Below, piece by piece: positions 17,582-27,182 of a DNA stretch of 64,000 bases. This stretch comes from Oscillospiraceae bacterium (GTDB lineage: Bacteria > Bacillota > Clostridia > Oscillospirales > Ruminococcaceae), in assembly GCA_017536625.1 (NCBI GenBank), contig JAFXGY010000031.1, positions 1 through 64,000 of the forward strand, in the 5' to 3' direction. Position 1 is the first letter of the stretch. Each line of letters starts with the position of its first letter. Below the pieces are notes generated by a model that worked only from the letters and a program-made list of their open reading frames with translations, was not told the origin of the DNA and did no database searches. Both the position numbers and the translations under genes were made by a program.

Positions 17582-18139
17582 CTTTTTTGCTGTGATAAAC
17601 ATATAAATCAGAGGGATAATGAGAAAATAATTTTTTGCTGTGAATATAATAAAAACAAGAAAAAATGAAAAAACAAAAATAAAAAAACTTTTTATTATCC
17701 CGAAAATTTTTTCACCTTTTTTTGAGGGAAATTCTTCAAAAAGTGCGGAAATGATGCTCCCGCCATCGGTAGATTCCAGCGGCAATGAGGTAAGTATTCC
17801 GATAAATAAATTTATAAGAGCGGGCATGTTTTTTCCATAAATAAAAAACAATAACGCAAGAACGAAATTAACCGTAAAACCGGCCATGAGCACCATGCAT
17901 TTTTTTATGGTGCTCATGTTGTTATTAAGAAAAAGCCTTATCCCGAAAACAGATAATTCAATTTTTTTCGGTGCAGTTTTTAAGCATAATAAAGCCAAAA
18001 AATGAAAAGCTTCATGCAAAGCGGAAAATAAAACAACTTGGTTTGCAATGCCGCTTCTGTCGATAAGCAAAAAAGCCGTGAGCACGGCAAAAAACAACGG
18101 CGAAACAGAGATTTTTGTTTTGAGCACGGAAAATTCCAT
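17567..18139 (-). CDS. spoIVFB: M50-family intramembrane metalloprotease, SpoIVFB-like
   Basis: A 190-residue polytopic membrane protein. The zinc motif H-E-A-F-H lies in the second membrane segment near residue 43, and the third ligand motif 'STDGGS' near 123, as in site-2 proteases. SpoIVFB releases active sigma-K by cutting pro-sigma-K in the mother cell. The upstream gene codes for a membrane-anchored LytM protein like SpoIVFA, the regulator of SpoIVFB, which supports the name. The ATG shares one base with that gene's stop. No sigK is in the window, so the substrate is inferred. Confidence 0.7.
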   Translation of the reverse strand: MEFSVLKTKISVSPLFFAVLTAFLLIDRSGIANQVVLFSALHEAFHFLALLCLKTAPKKIELSVFGIRLFLNNNMSTIKKCMVLMAGFTVNFVLALLFFIYGKNMPALINLFIGILTSLPLESTDGGSIISALFEEFPSKKGEKIFGIIKSFFIFVFSFFLVFIIFTAKNYFLIIPLIYMFITAKKNAAL

Positions 18140-18828
18140 CAAAGCTCAAAACACTCCAATGGGTCAATTTTTCTGCCTTCAATTATCACTTCAAGATGAA
18201 GGTGGCTTCCGGTGGAATATCCGGTGCTTCCGACTTTTCCGATGACTTCATCTATATTTATAAATTCATTTTCATCGGCGGTAATCTTCGAAAGATGACA
18301 GTATTTTGTAAAAAAATCTTCTGAATGCCGGATTATTATATAATTTCCGTAAATATCATCATACCCGGTTTCTATGATTTTTCCCGGCCAGGAAGGATAA
18401 ACAAAGCTTCCCTCCGCGGCGGCAATATCGATTCCGCTGTGTATCTCCTGCCTTCCGGTAAAAGGACTTTTTCTTTTTCCGAATTGGGAGGTTATGTCCC
18501 AGCTTTTGATTGGCTGTTTTGCCCCGGAACTTAGGATAAAAGAATTTATCGGTTTTGCATTATCATAAATTCCTTCTATATTATCTTTTATTGTTTCATA
18601 AACATAAAGAACTTTGTTTATCGCTTTTCCGGAAGCTTCGGAAAAATCCGAAAAAACGCTGAAGTTTTCTTCTATTCCCCAAAAAGCCGACAATTCGTTT
18701 ATTTTTTTATCGAAAAGACTCATTGTTGTGGGAAAATTATATGCGTATATTGTGAAAAGAGCCAAAATCAAAACAGATGTCAGAAGAAAAATAAAAAAAT
18801 GATGTTTTTTCCTCGTTTTTTGTTCCAT
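18139..18828 (-). CDS. spoIVFA: Membrane-anchored M23/LytM domain protein, SpoIVFA-like
   Basis: A 229-residue protein with a basic N-terminus, one membrane segment (residues 10-30), a coiled spacer and a C-terminal M23/LytM domain. The domain keeps 'HSGIDIAA' (H-x3-D near residue 130) and 'HLHLEV' near 207, so it might be catalytically competent, whereas Bacillus SpoIVFA LytM is used for protein contacts. SpoIVFA anchors and inhibits SpoIVFB, whose likely homologue is the next gene. It could alternatively be a SpoIIQ-like LytM protein; the pairing with an M50 protease favours SpoIVFA. Confidence 0.65.
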   Translation of the reverse strand: MEQKTRKKHHFFIFLLTSVLILALFTIYAYNFPTTMSLFDKKINELSAFWGIEENFSVFSDFSEASGKAINKVLYVYETIKDNIEGIYDNAKPINSFILSSGAKQPIKSWDITSQFGKRKSPFTGRQEIHSGIDIAAAEGSFVYPSWPGKIIETGYDDIYGNYIIIRHSEDFFTKYCHLSKITADENEFINIDEVIGKVGSTGYSTGSHLHLEVIIEGRKIDPLECFEL

Positions 18829-18872
18829 AAAACGAAACCTCCTTTTTTCATAAAAATATATGAAAAATAAGG

Positions 18873-18907
18873 CAAAAAAATACCTCCGGAAAATTACCGG
18901 AGGTATT
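18873..18907 (-). terminator. Intrinsic terminator after the amidase gene
   Basis: An 11-bp perfect stem (18879-18889 with 18897-18907) with a 7-nt loop is followed on minus by a T run (A tract 18874-18880). Confidence 0.85.
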
Positions 18908-18911
18908 AATT

Positions 18912-21900
18912 TTATCCGCCTATCAGATCTAAAAGACCATCTGAAGAACTTTCGGGAACAGAAGAACCTTCCGAAGAAGTTCCGCTGTTTTCATACTCAG
19001 GTTCGCTTGCGGAAGAACTGTTTTCCGGCGGAACGAAGCTGTTTGTTCCGTCGGTGGACTGTGTTCCGTAATTATAACTTCCGTTTCTTCCGACATTATA
19101 AAGATAATTGGCGATGGAATCTGCAATTCCCTGTGCGATAGACCGCTGGTAACTGCTCGATATAAGTTTATAATAATCGGATTCGTTACTTACAAAGCCC
19201 AGTTCACCAAGTACGGAAGGATATTCCTGCGTTCTTGTAACGTAATATCGTCCGATCATATCTCCCCTGTTTTTTGTTCCCATAGCATTTGCAACGTTGG
19301 AAGCAAAACCGGAAGCAAGATTCTGGGAGAATCTTGTGAAATAGAAGCATTCTGTTCCGTAACCGCTGCTGGAAGTTGCCGAGTTGCAGTGAATACTTAC
19401 GAATACGAGAGGATTTTTCGAGGAAGAATATGCAACCCTGTCCGCAAGGCTCGGTCTGCTGTTGATTGTATCCTGCATATAAACAGTCGCTCCGCGGCTC
19501 TGGAGCTCTTCTTTAAGGTACTGACCCACCGCAAGGTTGATTTCATATTCGCCGTATGCGGAAAGGAATCCAAGGGCGCCTACGCCAAGCTTGCTGTGGC
19601 CTACGTCAACAATTATCGGAACACCGGAAAGACTATAGGAACCGGTGGGGTTATTGAACCTGAAAACAAGATTTCCGTTTTCATAATATGCCGTATATCC
19701 GAGAAATCCGGATTTTGTGCTTAGGTTAAGGCTGAGCCTTGCTCCGTTCCATGTTGCGGAACTGAAGAGCGGAGTACAGTTCAGGCTGAGATTTCCGGGG
19801 GTTCCGTCCGTATATTTAAAATCAATGGTAAATTCGCTCGGCGAATATTTTGCAACATAAGCAACGCGCTGATCCATTTCGAACGTTACATAAGTATAGC
19901 GGTTGTTTGCGGAAACGGTCATGTTTTTAATCTTGTTTCCGCCAAGTTCGCCGGAAACAGGGCTTACGTCCTTGGTATAAACACGCTGTCCGGACATAAG
20001 GTTATAGTATGTATATGTATTGCTTCCCTCGACATAAACGATTTCTTCACCTTCAACATAATCCCGTGTTCCTTTTGCCAAAGGATAGCAGTCATAATCC
20101 GAAAGGTCATTAAGGGTGTTTGTGGGGAAAGTTTCCGCGGCTTTTGCAATAACTTCAACAAGTCCGCCGGCTTTGGCCTTTGCAGAAACAGTAACATGAG
20201 CGCCTTCCTTGGTTTCCGTAGTACCTTCCCAGGTTCCTTTTATGATGATATTGCCGATGTTCTGTTCTTCAGAACCTGCCGCAGGAGCGGAAATCATTCC
20301 GGTATATGTTACATAGGAAGAATCTTTTTCTTCCTCGGTGGAGTCGTCCTCTTCCGTGCTCTCCTTAAGATTTACGGTCATTGAACCAAGAGTTGCCGTT
20401 ACTGTTGAACCTTCGTATGCAAGAGCTGTGACCGTAATGCTCATTCCGCCGCCGACGGTTACATTTCCGAGAGGTGTTACTTCTTTGAGCACCATTACGT
20501 TTCTTGTAATATTATAGGTTATTGTTTTTTCCTTATGTTCAAATTTGAATGTGTTTACTCCGGGTTTAAGGTCAAGCGTAAGCATAAATGCGCCGTTTCC
20601 GTCACGCTTGACTTTTTCTCCGTTCATAACAAGATCAAAATTGATATCCGAAGCGCCGGCAAATGCAACAACGTTATCGTAAGTGGAAAATTTTGTTTTT
20701 GCAGGCCTTGTAAGTTCAAGCTGGGTGAGCAAAAAGCTTGGGTCGATATCTTCAGTAAGATATTTTATAAGCGCATCTGTGGATTGTTTTGGGTTCTTCT
20801 GCAAAGCGGAAAGAGAATCAAAAACGCTTCCGCAAAATCCGCCGAGTTTTTCTGCGGAAATTACCTGGTCGGAAAGTTCGGAAGGATCTCCCCATCCCTT
20901 TTCATCGGTGCAGGCTTTTGTTGCATACTGGAAAATATAAAGAGGAACTTTATCGAAAACAACGCTGTTCCACCATTCGGTATAATCCGCAAATTTTGCG
21001 GATTTATTTCCGGTTGCATAGCTGCATTTTACCGCAACAAAATCGGCTTTTCCGTCCTCAACGAATTTTTTTGTGTTTGCAAATCCATCGGTAAAGCTTT
21101 CATAAGAAGCTTCGGTGGAACTGCCTTCTTCAATGGTGGTACTGTTTGCCCAGACGGAATCGACCGCAAGTCCTACGGCAATTGCGGGGTTTTCCTTTTT
21201 AATCCCATTATAAGCGGCAGAAACAGCTGCTTCGGTATTGGAACGCATATAGTTTTCATATCCCATTCCGCTTCCGAATTTTGAATATTCAAAATAAGCG
21301 TTTCCGCTCGATTCAGCGGTAAATCCATCGAGCATTATTCCATCGAGATCATATTTCGCAAGTGCGGAGGCATTTTTTGAAATCAGAGAAATCTGCTCGC
21401 TGTTCAGTTCTTCGCTGTTTTTGAGCACGTCAAATACTGCATAGACATATAAATCCATGCTTTTAGCTTTTTCCAAAGCATATTTGAGCATATCTATGCT
21501 CACGTTTGTCTGCAAAGCATTTTCGGAATAATAAAGAACCGAATCGCCGAATGATGTATCAATAAAAACAGTATTTGCCGAAAGATTTTTTGCTTCTTCA
21601 AGAGCCTTATCAATGGATTTCTGAATTTCCTCGGTGTTCATTCCCTCTTCGGAATAAAAATCCTCTCCGGCTTTGATGGTAATGGCCATCATTCTTTCCG
21701 GAGCGTTATAAACGATTGGTCCGTTTTCGATGTTTTGTGCCGGAGGAATTTCGGGAGTTATGGGATCAATTGATATATCGGTATCCTTTTCCTCTTCCGG
21801 TTCGCTTTCTGATTCAGAACTTTCGGGCAGAGATGAGGAACTTTCTGAATTAGGGGAATTTTGCGGGATATCAAAATTATCCATAATCATTTCAAAACCC

Positions 21901-22010
21901 GGAAGTCCGCTTTCAAAAGCCGCGAAAACCGCTATTCCGCCGATGACAAAAATAAGGCAAAGGCTAAGAACCAATGTCATCAGCTTTTTGTTCAAAAAGA
22001 ATTTTTTCAT
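18912..22010 (-). CDS. Secreted N-acetylmuramoyl-L-alanine amidase with TIM-barrel-like N-terminal domain
   Basis: A 1032-residue secreted or membrane-anchored cell wall enzyme. A signal/anchor segment (residues 10-32) is followed by a Ser/Glu-rich linker, then a region (about 90-430) resembling the glycoside-hydrolase-like GHL10 barrel ('DLDGIMLDGF'), two beta-rich domains (about 450-620), an AMIN-like stretch, and a C-terminal Amidase_3 domain (about 780-970). The amidase keeps its zinc ligands: H in 'VDVGHSK', E in 'EYEINL', H in 'SIHCNS', and the catalytic E in 'LGELGF'. The C-terminus is a Ser-rich tail. It follows the GHL10 lipoprotein gene by 33 bp, and the two probably act together on peptidoglycan. 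Confidence 0.85.
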   Translation of the reverse strand: MKKFFLNKKLMTLVLSLCLIFVIGGIAVFAAFESGLPGFEMIMDNFDIPQNSPNSESSSSLPESSESESEPEEEKDTDISIDPITPEIPPAQNIENGPIVYNAPERMMAITIKAGEDFYSEEGMNTEEIQKSIDKALEEAKNLSANTVFIDTSFGDSVLYYSENALQTNVSIDMLKYALEKAKSMDLYVYAVFDVLKNSEELNSEQISLISKNASALAKYDLDGIMLDGFTAESSGNAYFEYSKFGSGMGYENYMRSNTEAAVSAAYNGIKKENPAIAVGLAVDSVWANSTTIEEGSSTEASYESFTDGFANTKKFVEDGKADFVAVKCSYATGNKSAKFADYTEWWNSVVFDKVPLYIFQYATKACTDEKGWGDPSELSDQVISAEKLGGFCGSVFDSLSALQKNPKQSTDALIKYLTEDIDPSFLLTQLELTRPAKTKFSTYDNVVAFAGASDINFDLVMNGEKVKRDGNGAFMLTLDLKPGVNTFKFEHKEKTITYNITRNVMVLKEVTPLGNVTVGGGMSITVTALAYEGSTVTATLGSMTVNLKESTEEDDSTEEEKDSSYVTYTGMISAPAAGSEEQNIGNIIIKGTWEGTTETKEGAHVTVSAKAKAGGLVEVIAKAAETFPTNTLNDLSDYDCYPLAKGTRDYVEGEEIVYVEGSNTYTYYNLMSGQRVYTKDVSPVSGELGGNKIKNMTVSANNRYTYVTFEMDQRVAYVAKYSPSEFTIDFKYTDGTPGNLSLNCTPLFSSATWNGARLSLNLSTKSGFLGYTAYYENGNLVFRFNNPTGSYSLSGVPIIVDVGHSKLGVGALGFLSAYGEYEINLAVGQYLKEELQSRGATVYMQDTINSRPSLADRVAYSSSKNPLVFVSIHCNSATSSSGYGTECFYFTRFSQNLASGFASNVANAMGTKNRGDMIGRYYVTRTQEYPSVLGELGFVSNESDYYKLISSSYQRSIAQGIADSIANYLYNVGRNGSYNYGTQSTDGTNSFVPPENSSSASEPEYENSGTSSEGSSVPESSSDGLLDLIGG

Positions 22011-22043
22011 AAAGTTTTTCCGTCCTTTTAAAAGTTTACCGGG

Positions 22044-23531
22044 TTATAAAATCCTGTCGAGATTCGCTCTTTCGGCTCTGACAGCGTTTTTTACCTCAGC
22101 AGATGGATTATAAAGCGAATCATAGCGATATAATGCAAATCCGGAGTATTTGCTGTCGCTTCTTGCGGAAATTATCTGGCGCGAAAGAATATCGTTATTG
22201 TTGATCCATTCGTTTTTTCCGTTTTCTCCGGCATAAGTATCAACCGCACCGGCTTTATATGCCGCAAGACCGATTATCAGATCCACGTTTTTGTTGGTGA
22301 TCATATTGCTGAATTCCGCAAGAACATCAAGATACGGTCTTGATTTATTGTTAAATCCGAAATATATCTGCGGACAGATATAATCAACATATCCATTGCT
22401 CGTTACCCAGGTTTCAACGTCACAATAAAGGGTGTTGTAATTCTGCTCTGTATTTCCCGCAGGGCTTACCCCAAAACGGCAGGAGCTGTCTATTGCTTTG
22501 ATTGCAGAATAAACTTCCTTGATAAGAGTATTTACGTTCTGTCTGCGCCATGCGGCAAGCTTAAGCTTTCCACCGGAAGATTTATATTGATTATAATAGT
22601 TTTTATCAAAGGATTCATCGGTTGTGGGATAAAAATAATCGTCGAAATGAATTCCGTCAACGTCATAATTTCTGACTATTTCCTCAACGCCGGAAACCAC
22701 AAGATTAATTACATCTCTGTCTGCCGGATTATAGAAAATCCCTTTGCCTTCGAGCACTACTACTTTTCCGGTATCAAGCCAACGGTAAGCGGGGCTTGAA
22801 GAAGCAATTTTTGCCGTATTGGAATTGCCTTTTACACGATAAGGATTTATCCATGCTTCAATGCGAAGTCCGGATCGGTGCGCTTCGGCAACCATAATTT
22901 CAAGGGGATCGAATCCCGGATTATTGCCTTCGGTTCCTGTGCAGTAAACGGACCATGGATAGATATCGGAATCATACATTGCATCGCTGTGGGAACGAAC
23001 ATGGACAAAAACCGTATTGAATCCGTCTGCTGCGATATTGGCAAACATTGTTTTTATATTATTTGTAAATTGTTTTTTGGTTTTGCCCTGCAAAACGGAC
23101 TGATATTCAAGGTAAGAAATCCAGACAGCCCTGATTTCTTCCGCATCTGCAGGTGCATTTACGGGAGGATTTTCCTCTTCGGTCTCCGATTCGGAAACGG
23201 AACTTTCGGATTCTGATGATGTGCTTTCAGATGAAGAAGAGGATGAAGAATTTTTTGAAGAACTGCTTTCCGCTTTTGATGACGAGGATGAAGAACTGCT
23301 CTCGGGTTCTGACGAGGAACTTTCTGAATCGGAAGAATTTTGCTCCGATTCGTTTTCGGATTCCATTGAGCTTTCGCTTTCCACCGGATTAATTTCTATT
23401 CTGTCCGGTTTGCTTTCTTCCGGAACAGAACCGAGCACGGCGCTGTTTTCGATTATTTCAGGTTCCTTTGAACAGCCTGACACCGATAAAACCATTATCA
23501 AAGCAAGCAGAAATGCAGAAAATCTTCTCAT
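22044..23531 (-). CDS. GHL10-family glycoside-hydrolase-like lipoprotein
   Basis: A 495-residue lipoprotein: signal peptide with lipobox 'LSVSGC' (lipidated Cys20), a ~110-residue low-complexity Ser/Glu linker that would span the wall, then a 'family 10 glycosylhydrolase-like' (GHL10, DUF187) domain from about residue 135. The domain has 'IRAVWISYL', 'VFVHVRSHSDAMY', 'EAWINPYRV', 'DGIHFDDYFYP' and 'ICPQIYFGF', with the acidic residues expected at the barrel ends. It has its own promoter and is co-oriented with the amidase gene downstream. The sugar substrate is unknown; peptidoglycan is likely from context. Confidence 0.88.
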   Translation of the reverse strand: MRRFSAFLLALIMVLSVSGCSKEPEIIENSAVLGSVPEESKPDRIEINPVESESSMESENESEQNSSDSESSSSEPESSSSSSSSKAESSSSKNSSSSSSSESTSSESESSVSESETEEENPPVNAPADAEEIRAVWISYLEYQSVLQGKTKKQFTNNIKTMFANIAADGFNTVFVHVRSHSDAMYDSDIYPWSVYCTGTEGNNPGFDPLEIMVAEAHRSGLRIEAWINPYRVKGNSNTAKIASSSPAYRWLDTGKVVVLEGKGIFYNPADRDVINLVVSGVEEIVRNYDVDGIHFDDYFYPTTDESFDKNYYNQYKSSGGKLKLAAWRRQNVNTLIKEVYSAIKAIDSSCRFGVSPAGNTEQNYNTLYCDVETWVTSNGYVDYICPQIYFGFNNKSRPYLDVLAEFSNMITNKNVDLIIGLAAYKAGAVDTYAGENGKNEWINNNDILSRQIISARSDSKYSGFALYRYDSLYNPSAEVKNAVRAERANLDRIL

Positions 23532-23555
23532 ATCTTCCCTCCTTTTTTATCATTC

Positions 23556-23584
23556 AGTATAAATAAAATCAATTAAGATAACAA
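23556..23584 (-). promoter_or_regulatory. Probable promoter of the GHL10 lipoprotein gene
   Basis: On minus, TTGTTA (23579-23584) and TATACT (23556-23561) are separated by 17 bp. Confidence 0.6.
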
Positions 23585-23606
23585 CAGTATATTCCGAAAA
23601 GGAATC

Positions 23607-26600
23607 TTATTTCATAACAACGTTTTTTTCACCGATTATTTTTGCAAGGCGCTTTGGAACATATCCGTTTCCAAGCGTTGCGTCAACCCAAAGCTTCGTT
23701 GGAGCTTTTACGGTCTTCTTGGTATCGGAAAAATGGATATAAAGCGGCGTAAGCCCTTCAAAAACCGCAAGGAATTCCATCGCTTTTTTATATTCAGCTG
23801 AATCTTCCGAAGGAACGCGGATGAAAAGTCCTGAATTGGCAGAAGGTTTCGGCGTCGCCGGAACAGGATTCTGCATTGCCGAAGAAGGCTCCGCCTTTGG
23901 AATAGGATCAGATTTACGCTGATAGCTCTGCGCCTGCGGGGCAAAAGGAATACGCTTGGCATCTTCCACGGTCATAAATCTTTCTGCCACAAGCTTTGTT
24001 TCCTCATCCTCTCTGGAAGAAACTCTTGCTTCGACAACGACCGCTTCGTTTACGTTGATGATTCCGCCGTTTTCCTGAAGCACTCTTGGGAAAACAAGCG
24101 CCTCAAGGCTTCCAGTGGTATCTTCAATGGTTACAAAAGCCATTACGTCATTGCTTTTTGTTGTTTTCATTTTTTTGCTGAGGACTATTCCGCAAAGGCG
24201 AACGCGCTTATCACTTTCCTCGGTGCTCATCTGCTTGATTTCGAGGACTTTGCTTGCACCGATTTTTTCAATAATGCCGTTATATTCGTTCATCGGGTGA
24301 CCGGAAAGATAAAGCCCTGTCGTTTCCTTTTCCATATTGAGAAGATCGCGAAGACTGTATTCCGCAAGGCGAGGAAGATTATCTTCTTCGTCGTGTTCTT
24401 CCTCAAATCCACCAAAAAGGCTCATCTGGCCGGAAATATTTGCTTTTTTCTCCGCATCAATGGAAGAAAGAATGGATTCATAGCCGGAAAGCATCTGGCG
24501 GCGGTTTACACTGAAAGAATCCAGTGCACCGCATTTTATAAGGCTTTCAAGGGTACGTTTGTTAAGTTCTCTTCCGTAAGCACGCTTGCAAAAGTCTGTA
24601 AAGCCTTTATACTTGCCATTCATCTGACGTTCATTTATAATATCGCGAATGATACCTCTGCCAAGGTTTTTTACTGCAAGAAGTCCGAATCGAACTCCTT
24701 CTCCGTCCCAAATAAAACCGCTTTCGGATTTATTTACGTCCGGACCTAGAACTTTAAGCCCCATCTTCTGGCATTCGCCGATATATTCGATTACTTTATC
24801 AGTATTATCGAGAACGGAACTGAGCTGCGCTGCCATATATTCACCGGGAAAATGGCATTTGAGGTATGCAGTGCGGTAAGCAACCGTTGCATAAGCCGCG
24901 GCGTGGGATTTATTGAATGCATACGAAGCGAAGGAACTCATCTCGTCAAAAATCTCGTTGGCAATCTTTTCCGGAACACCGTTGCGAACCGCTCCGGGAA
25001 GTTCGAGATTTCCGTTTTCATCAAATTTTCCGTGAACGAAATATTCCCTTTCCTGCGCCATAACATCAAGCTTTTTTTTGCTCATTGCTCGGCGTACAAG
25101 GTCCGCTCTTCCGTAAGAATATCCCGCAAGTTTGCGCACTATCTCCATAACCTGTTCCTGATAGACTATGCAGCCGTAAGTGACGTCAAGAATCGGTTTG
25201 AGAAGCGGAGTTTTATATGTAACTTTTTCCGGATGATGGCTGTTTTCAAGATATTTCGTAATAGAATCCATTGGACCCGGACGATAGAGAGAAATTACTG
25301 CGGTCAAATCTTCGATGGATTTCGGCCCCAGACCCATAAGAACACTTCTCATGCCCGCAGACTCGAACTGGAAAACGCCCTGGGCTGCACCCTTAGTAAG
25401 CATTTCATAAACTTTTGGGTCGCCATCCGGAACTTTTGAAATATCAAAATCCGGAATCCTTCTTCGAACAGCTTTTTCACAATCGCTTATGGCGGTAAGG
25501 TTGCGAAGACCGAGAAAGTCCATTTTGAGAAGTCCCAGTTCCTCGAGCGTTGTCATGGTAAACTGTGTTACGACCGATTCATCCGGTTTTGCCACCGGAA
25601 CAAATTCGGTGACCGGTTCCGGAGCGATAACGACGCCCGCCGCATGAACAGAAGAATGTCGCGGCATACCTTCAACTCTTCTTGCGGTATCAATAAGTTC
25701 ATAAACTTTAGGATCGGTATCATAAAGCGCTTTAAGATCCGGAGAAACAGTCAGCGCCTTTTCAATGGTCATGTGCAAATCCGTCGGAACAAGCTTTGCA
25801 ACCTTATCAACGTCCTGATAGGGCATTCCAAGCGCTCGGCCAACGTCACGAATTGCGGCCCTTGCGGCAAGAGTTCCGAAAGTTATTATTTGGGCAACGT
25901 GGTCGGAACCGTATTTTCGGTTTACATATTCGATAACTTCCTGTCTGCGTTCATAGCAGAAGTCGATATCGAAGTCCGGCATGGAAACACGTTCCGGGTT
26001 AAGGAATCTCTCGAAAAGAAGATGATATTTAATGGGGTCAATATCGGTAATTCCAACGCAATAAGCACAAAGGCTTCCTGCGCCTGAGCCTCTTCCGGGA
26101 CCGACAGGGATTCCGACACTTTTTGCATAATTGATGAAATCGTGAACGATAAGATAATAGTTCACATATCCCATACGTTCAATTACGCCGAGTTCATAGT
26201 TGAGTCTTTCCCAAAGCTCGTCATCCGGTTTTTCTCCATAGCGGCGATAAAGCCCTTCCCTGCACATACTTTCGAAATATTCCACGTTATCTCTTCCGTC
26301 GGGAACTTCGAACGCAGGAAGTTTGGTATGACCGAATTCGAAGGTCATATTGCATCTGTCTGCAATTTTCTGTGTGTTATCAACAGCTTCAGGAATATAA
26401 GAGAAAATTTCGCGCATTTCCTCTTCGGACTTAACGTAAAATTCCTCGGTATCAAATGCCATGCCGTTATCTTCATCAACGGTATGGTTGGTTCCGATGC
26501 ACACAAGTACGTTCTGCATTTTTGCATCATCTTTGTTGATATAATGACAGTCGTTTGTGGCAACAAGTGGAATTCCAGTTTCTTTCGAAAGCTTTATAAG

Positions 26601-27161
26601 ATTCGGCAGAATCCTTTTCTGGTCAGCAAGACCGTGATCCTGTATTTCGATAAAATAGTTGTTTTCGCCGAAAATATCGCGGTATTCAAGGGCCGTTTTT
26701 TTTGCGGATTCGTAATCATTCTGGGTAAGATGACGCGGAATTTCGCCGGCAAGACAGGCAGAAAGAGCAATCAGGCCTTCATGATGTTTGCGAAGAAGTT
26801 CCTTATCTACCCTTGGTTTTTTATAAAAACCTTCTGTAAAACCGGCAGAAACAAGTTTTATCAAGTTTTTATAACCTGTATTGTTTTCGCAAAGAAGAAC
26901 AAGGTGATAGCTCCAGTCTATAAGGTGTTCCTTACTGAATCTGGAACGGTTGGCAACATAAACTTCGCAGCCTATAACCGGTTTTATGCCGTATTTATTT
27001 GCTTCACGATAAAAATCAATAACACCATACATTGCGCCGTGGTCGGTTATGGCAACGGCGGTCTGACCAAGTTCTTTGACGCGGGGTATAAGTTTTTTTA
27101 TACGGCAGGCGCCATCAAGAAGGCTGTATTCAGTATGGAGATGAAGATGTGCAAAGCTCAT
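23607..27161 (-). CDS. dnaE: DNA polymerase III subunit alpha (DnaE)
   Basis: An 1184-residue replicative polymerase. The PHP domain opens the protein ('HLHTEYSLLDG'), the polymerase active site includes 'MPDFDIDFC' near residue 393, followed by fingers, the beta-clamp region and an OB-fold ('VRLCGIVLSKKMK' near 990). The full-length DnaE1 architecture contrasts with the PolC type; in clostridia DnaE normally works with PolC. The ATG has AGGAGG upstream. It lies after the MATE exporter gene and is the last gene of the hprK series. Confidence 0.97.
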   Translation of the reverse strand: MSFAHLHLHTEYSLLDGACRIKKLIPRVKELGQTAVAITDHGAMYGVIDFYREANKYGIKPVIGCEVYVANRSRFSKEHLIDWSYHLVLLCENNTGYKNLIKLVSAGFTEGFYKKPRVDKELLRKHHEGLIALSACLAGEIPRHLTQNDYESAKKTALEYRDIFGENNYFIEIQDHGLADQKRILPNLIKLSKETGIPLVATNDCHYINKDDAKMQNVLVCIGTNHTVDEDNGMAFDTEEFYVKSEEEMREIFSYIPEAVDNTQKIADRCNMTFEFGHTKLPAFEVPDGRDNVEYFESMCREGLYRRYGEKPDDELWERLNYELGVIERMGYVNYYLIVHDFINYAKSVGIPVGPGRGSGAGSLCAYCVGITDIDPIKYHLLFERFLNPERVSMPDFDIDFCYERRQEVIEYVNRKYGSDHVAQIITFGTLAARAAIRDVGRALGMPYQDVDKVAKLVPTDLHMTIEKALTVSPDLKALYDTDPKVYELIDTARRVEGMPRHSSVHAAGVVIAPEPVTEFVPVAKPDESVVTQFTMTTLEELGLLKMDFLGLRNLTAISDCEKAVRRRIPDFDISKVPDGDPKVYEMLTKGAAQGVFQFESAGMRSVLMGLGPKSIEDLTAVISLYRPGPMDSITKYLENSHHPEKVTYKTPLLKPILDVTYGCIVYQEQVMEIVRKLAGYSYGRADLVRRAMSKKKLDVMAQEREYFVHGKFDENGNLELPGAVRNGVPEKIANEIFDEMSSFASYAFNKSHAAAYATVAYRTAYLKCHFPGEYMAAQLSSVLDNTDKVIEYIGECQKMGLKVLGPDVNKSESGFIWDGEGVRFGLLAVKNLGRGIIRDIINERQMNGKYKGFTDFCKRAYGRELNKRTLESLIKCGALDSFSVNRRQMLSGYESILSSIDAEKKANISGQMSLFGGFEEEHDEEDNLPRLAEYSLRDLLNMEKETTGLYLSGHPMNEYNGIIEKIGASKVLEIKQMSTEESDKRVRLCGIVLSKKMKTTKSNDVMAFVTIEDTTGSLEALVFPRVLQENGGIINVNEAVVVEARVSSREDEETKLVAERFMTVEDAKRIPFAPQAQSYQRKSDPIPKAEPSSAMQNPVPATPKPSANSGLFIRVPSEDSAEYKKAMEFLAVFEGLTPLYIHFSDTKKTVKAPTKLWVDATLGNGYVPKRLAKIIGEKNVVMK

Positions 27162-27182
27162 GTTTTCCTCCTTTTGTGTTAT

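Noticed and set aside
23195..23350. A repeat array in the GHL10 lipoprotein gene.
   Set aside because: It is low-complexity Ser/Glu coding sequence for a spacer. The codons vary and there is no fixed unit, so it is not a CRISPR or mobile repeat.
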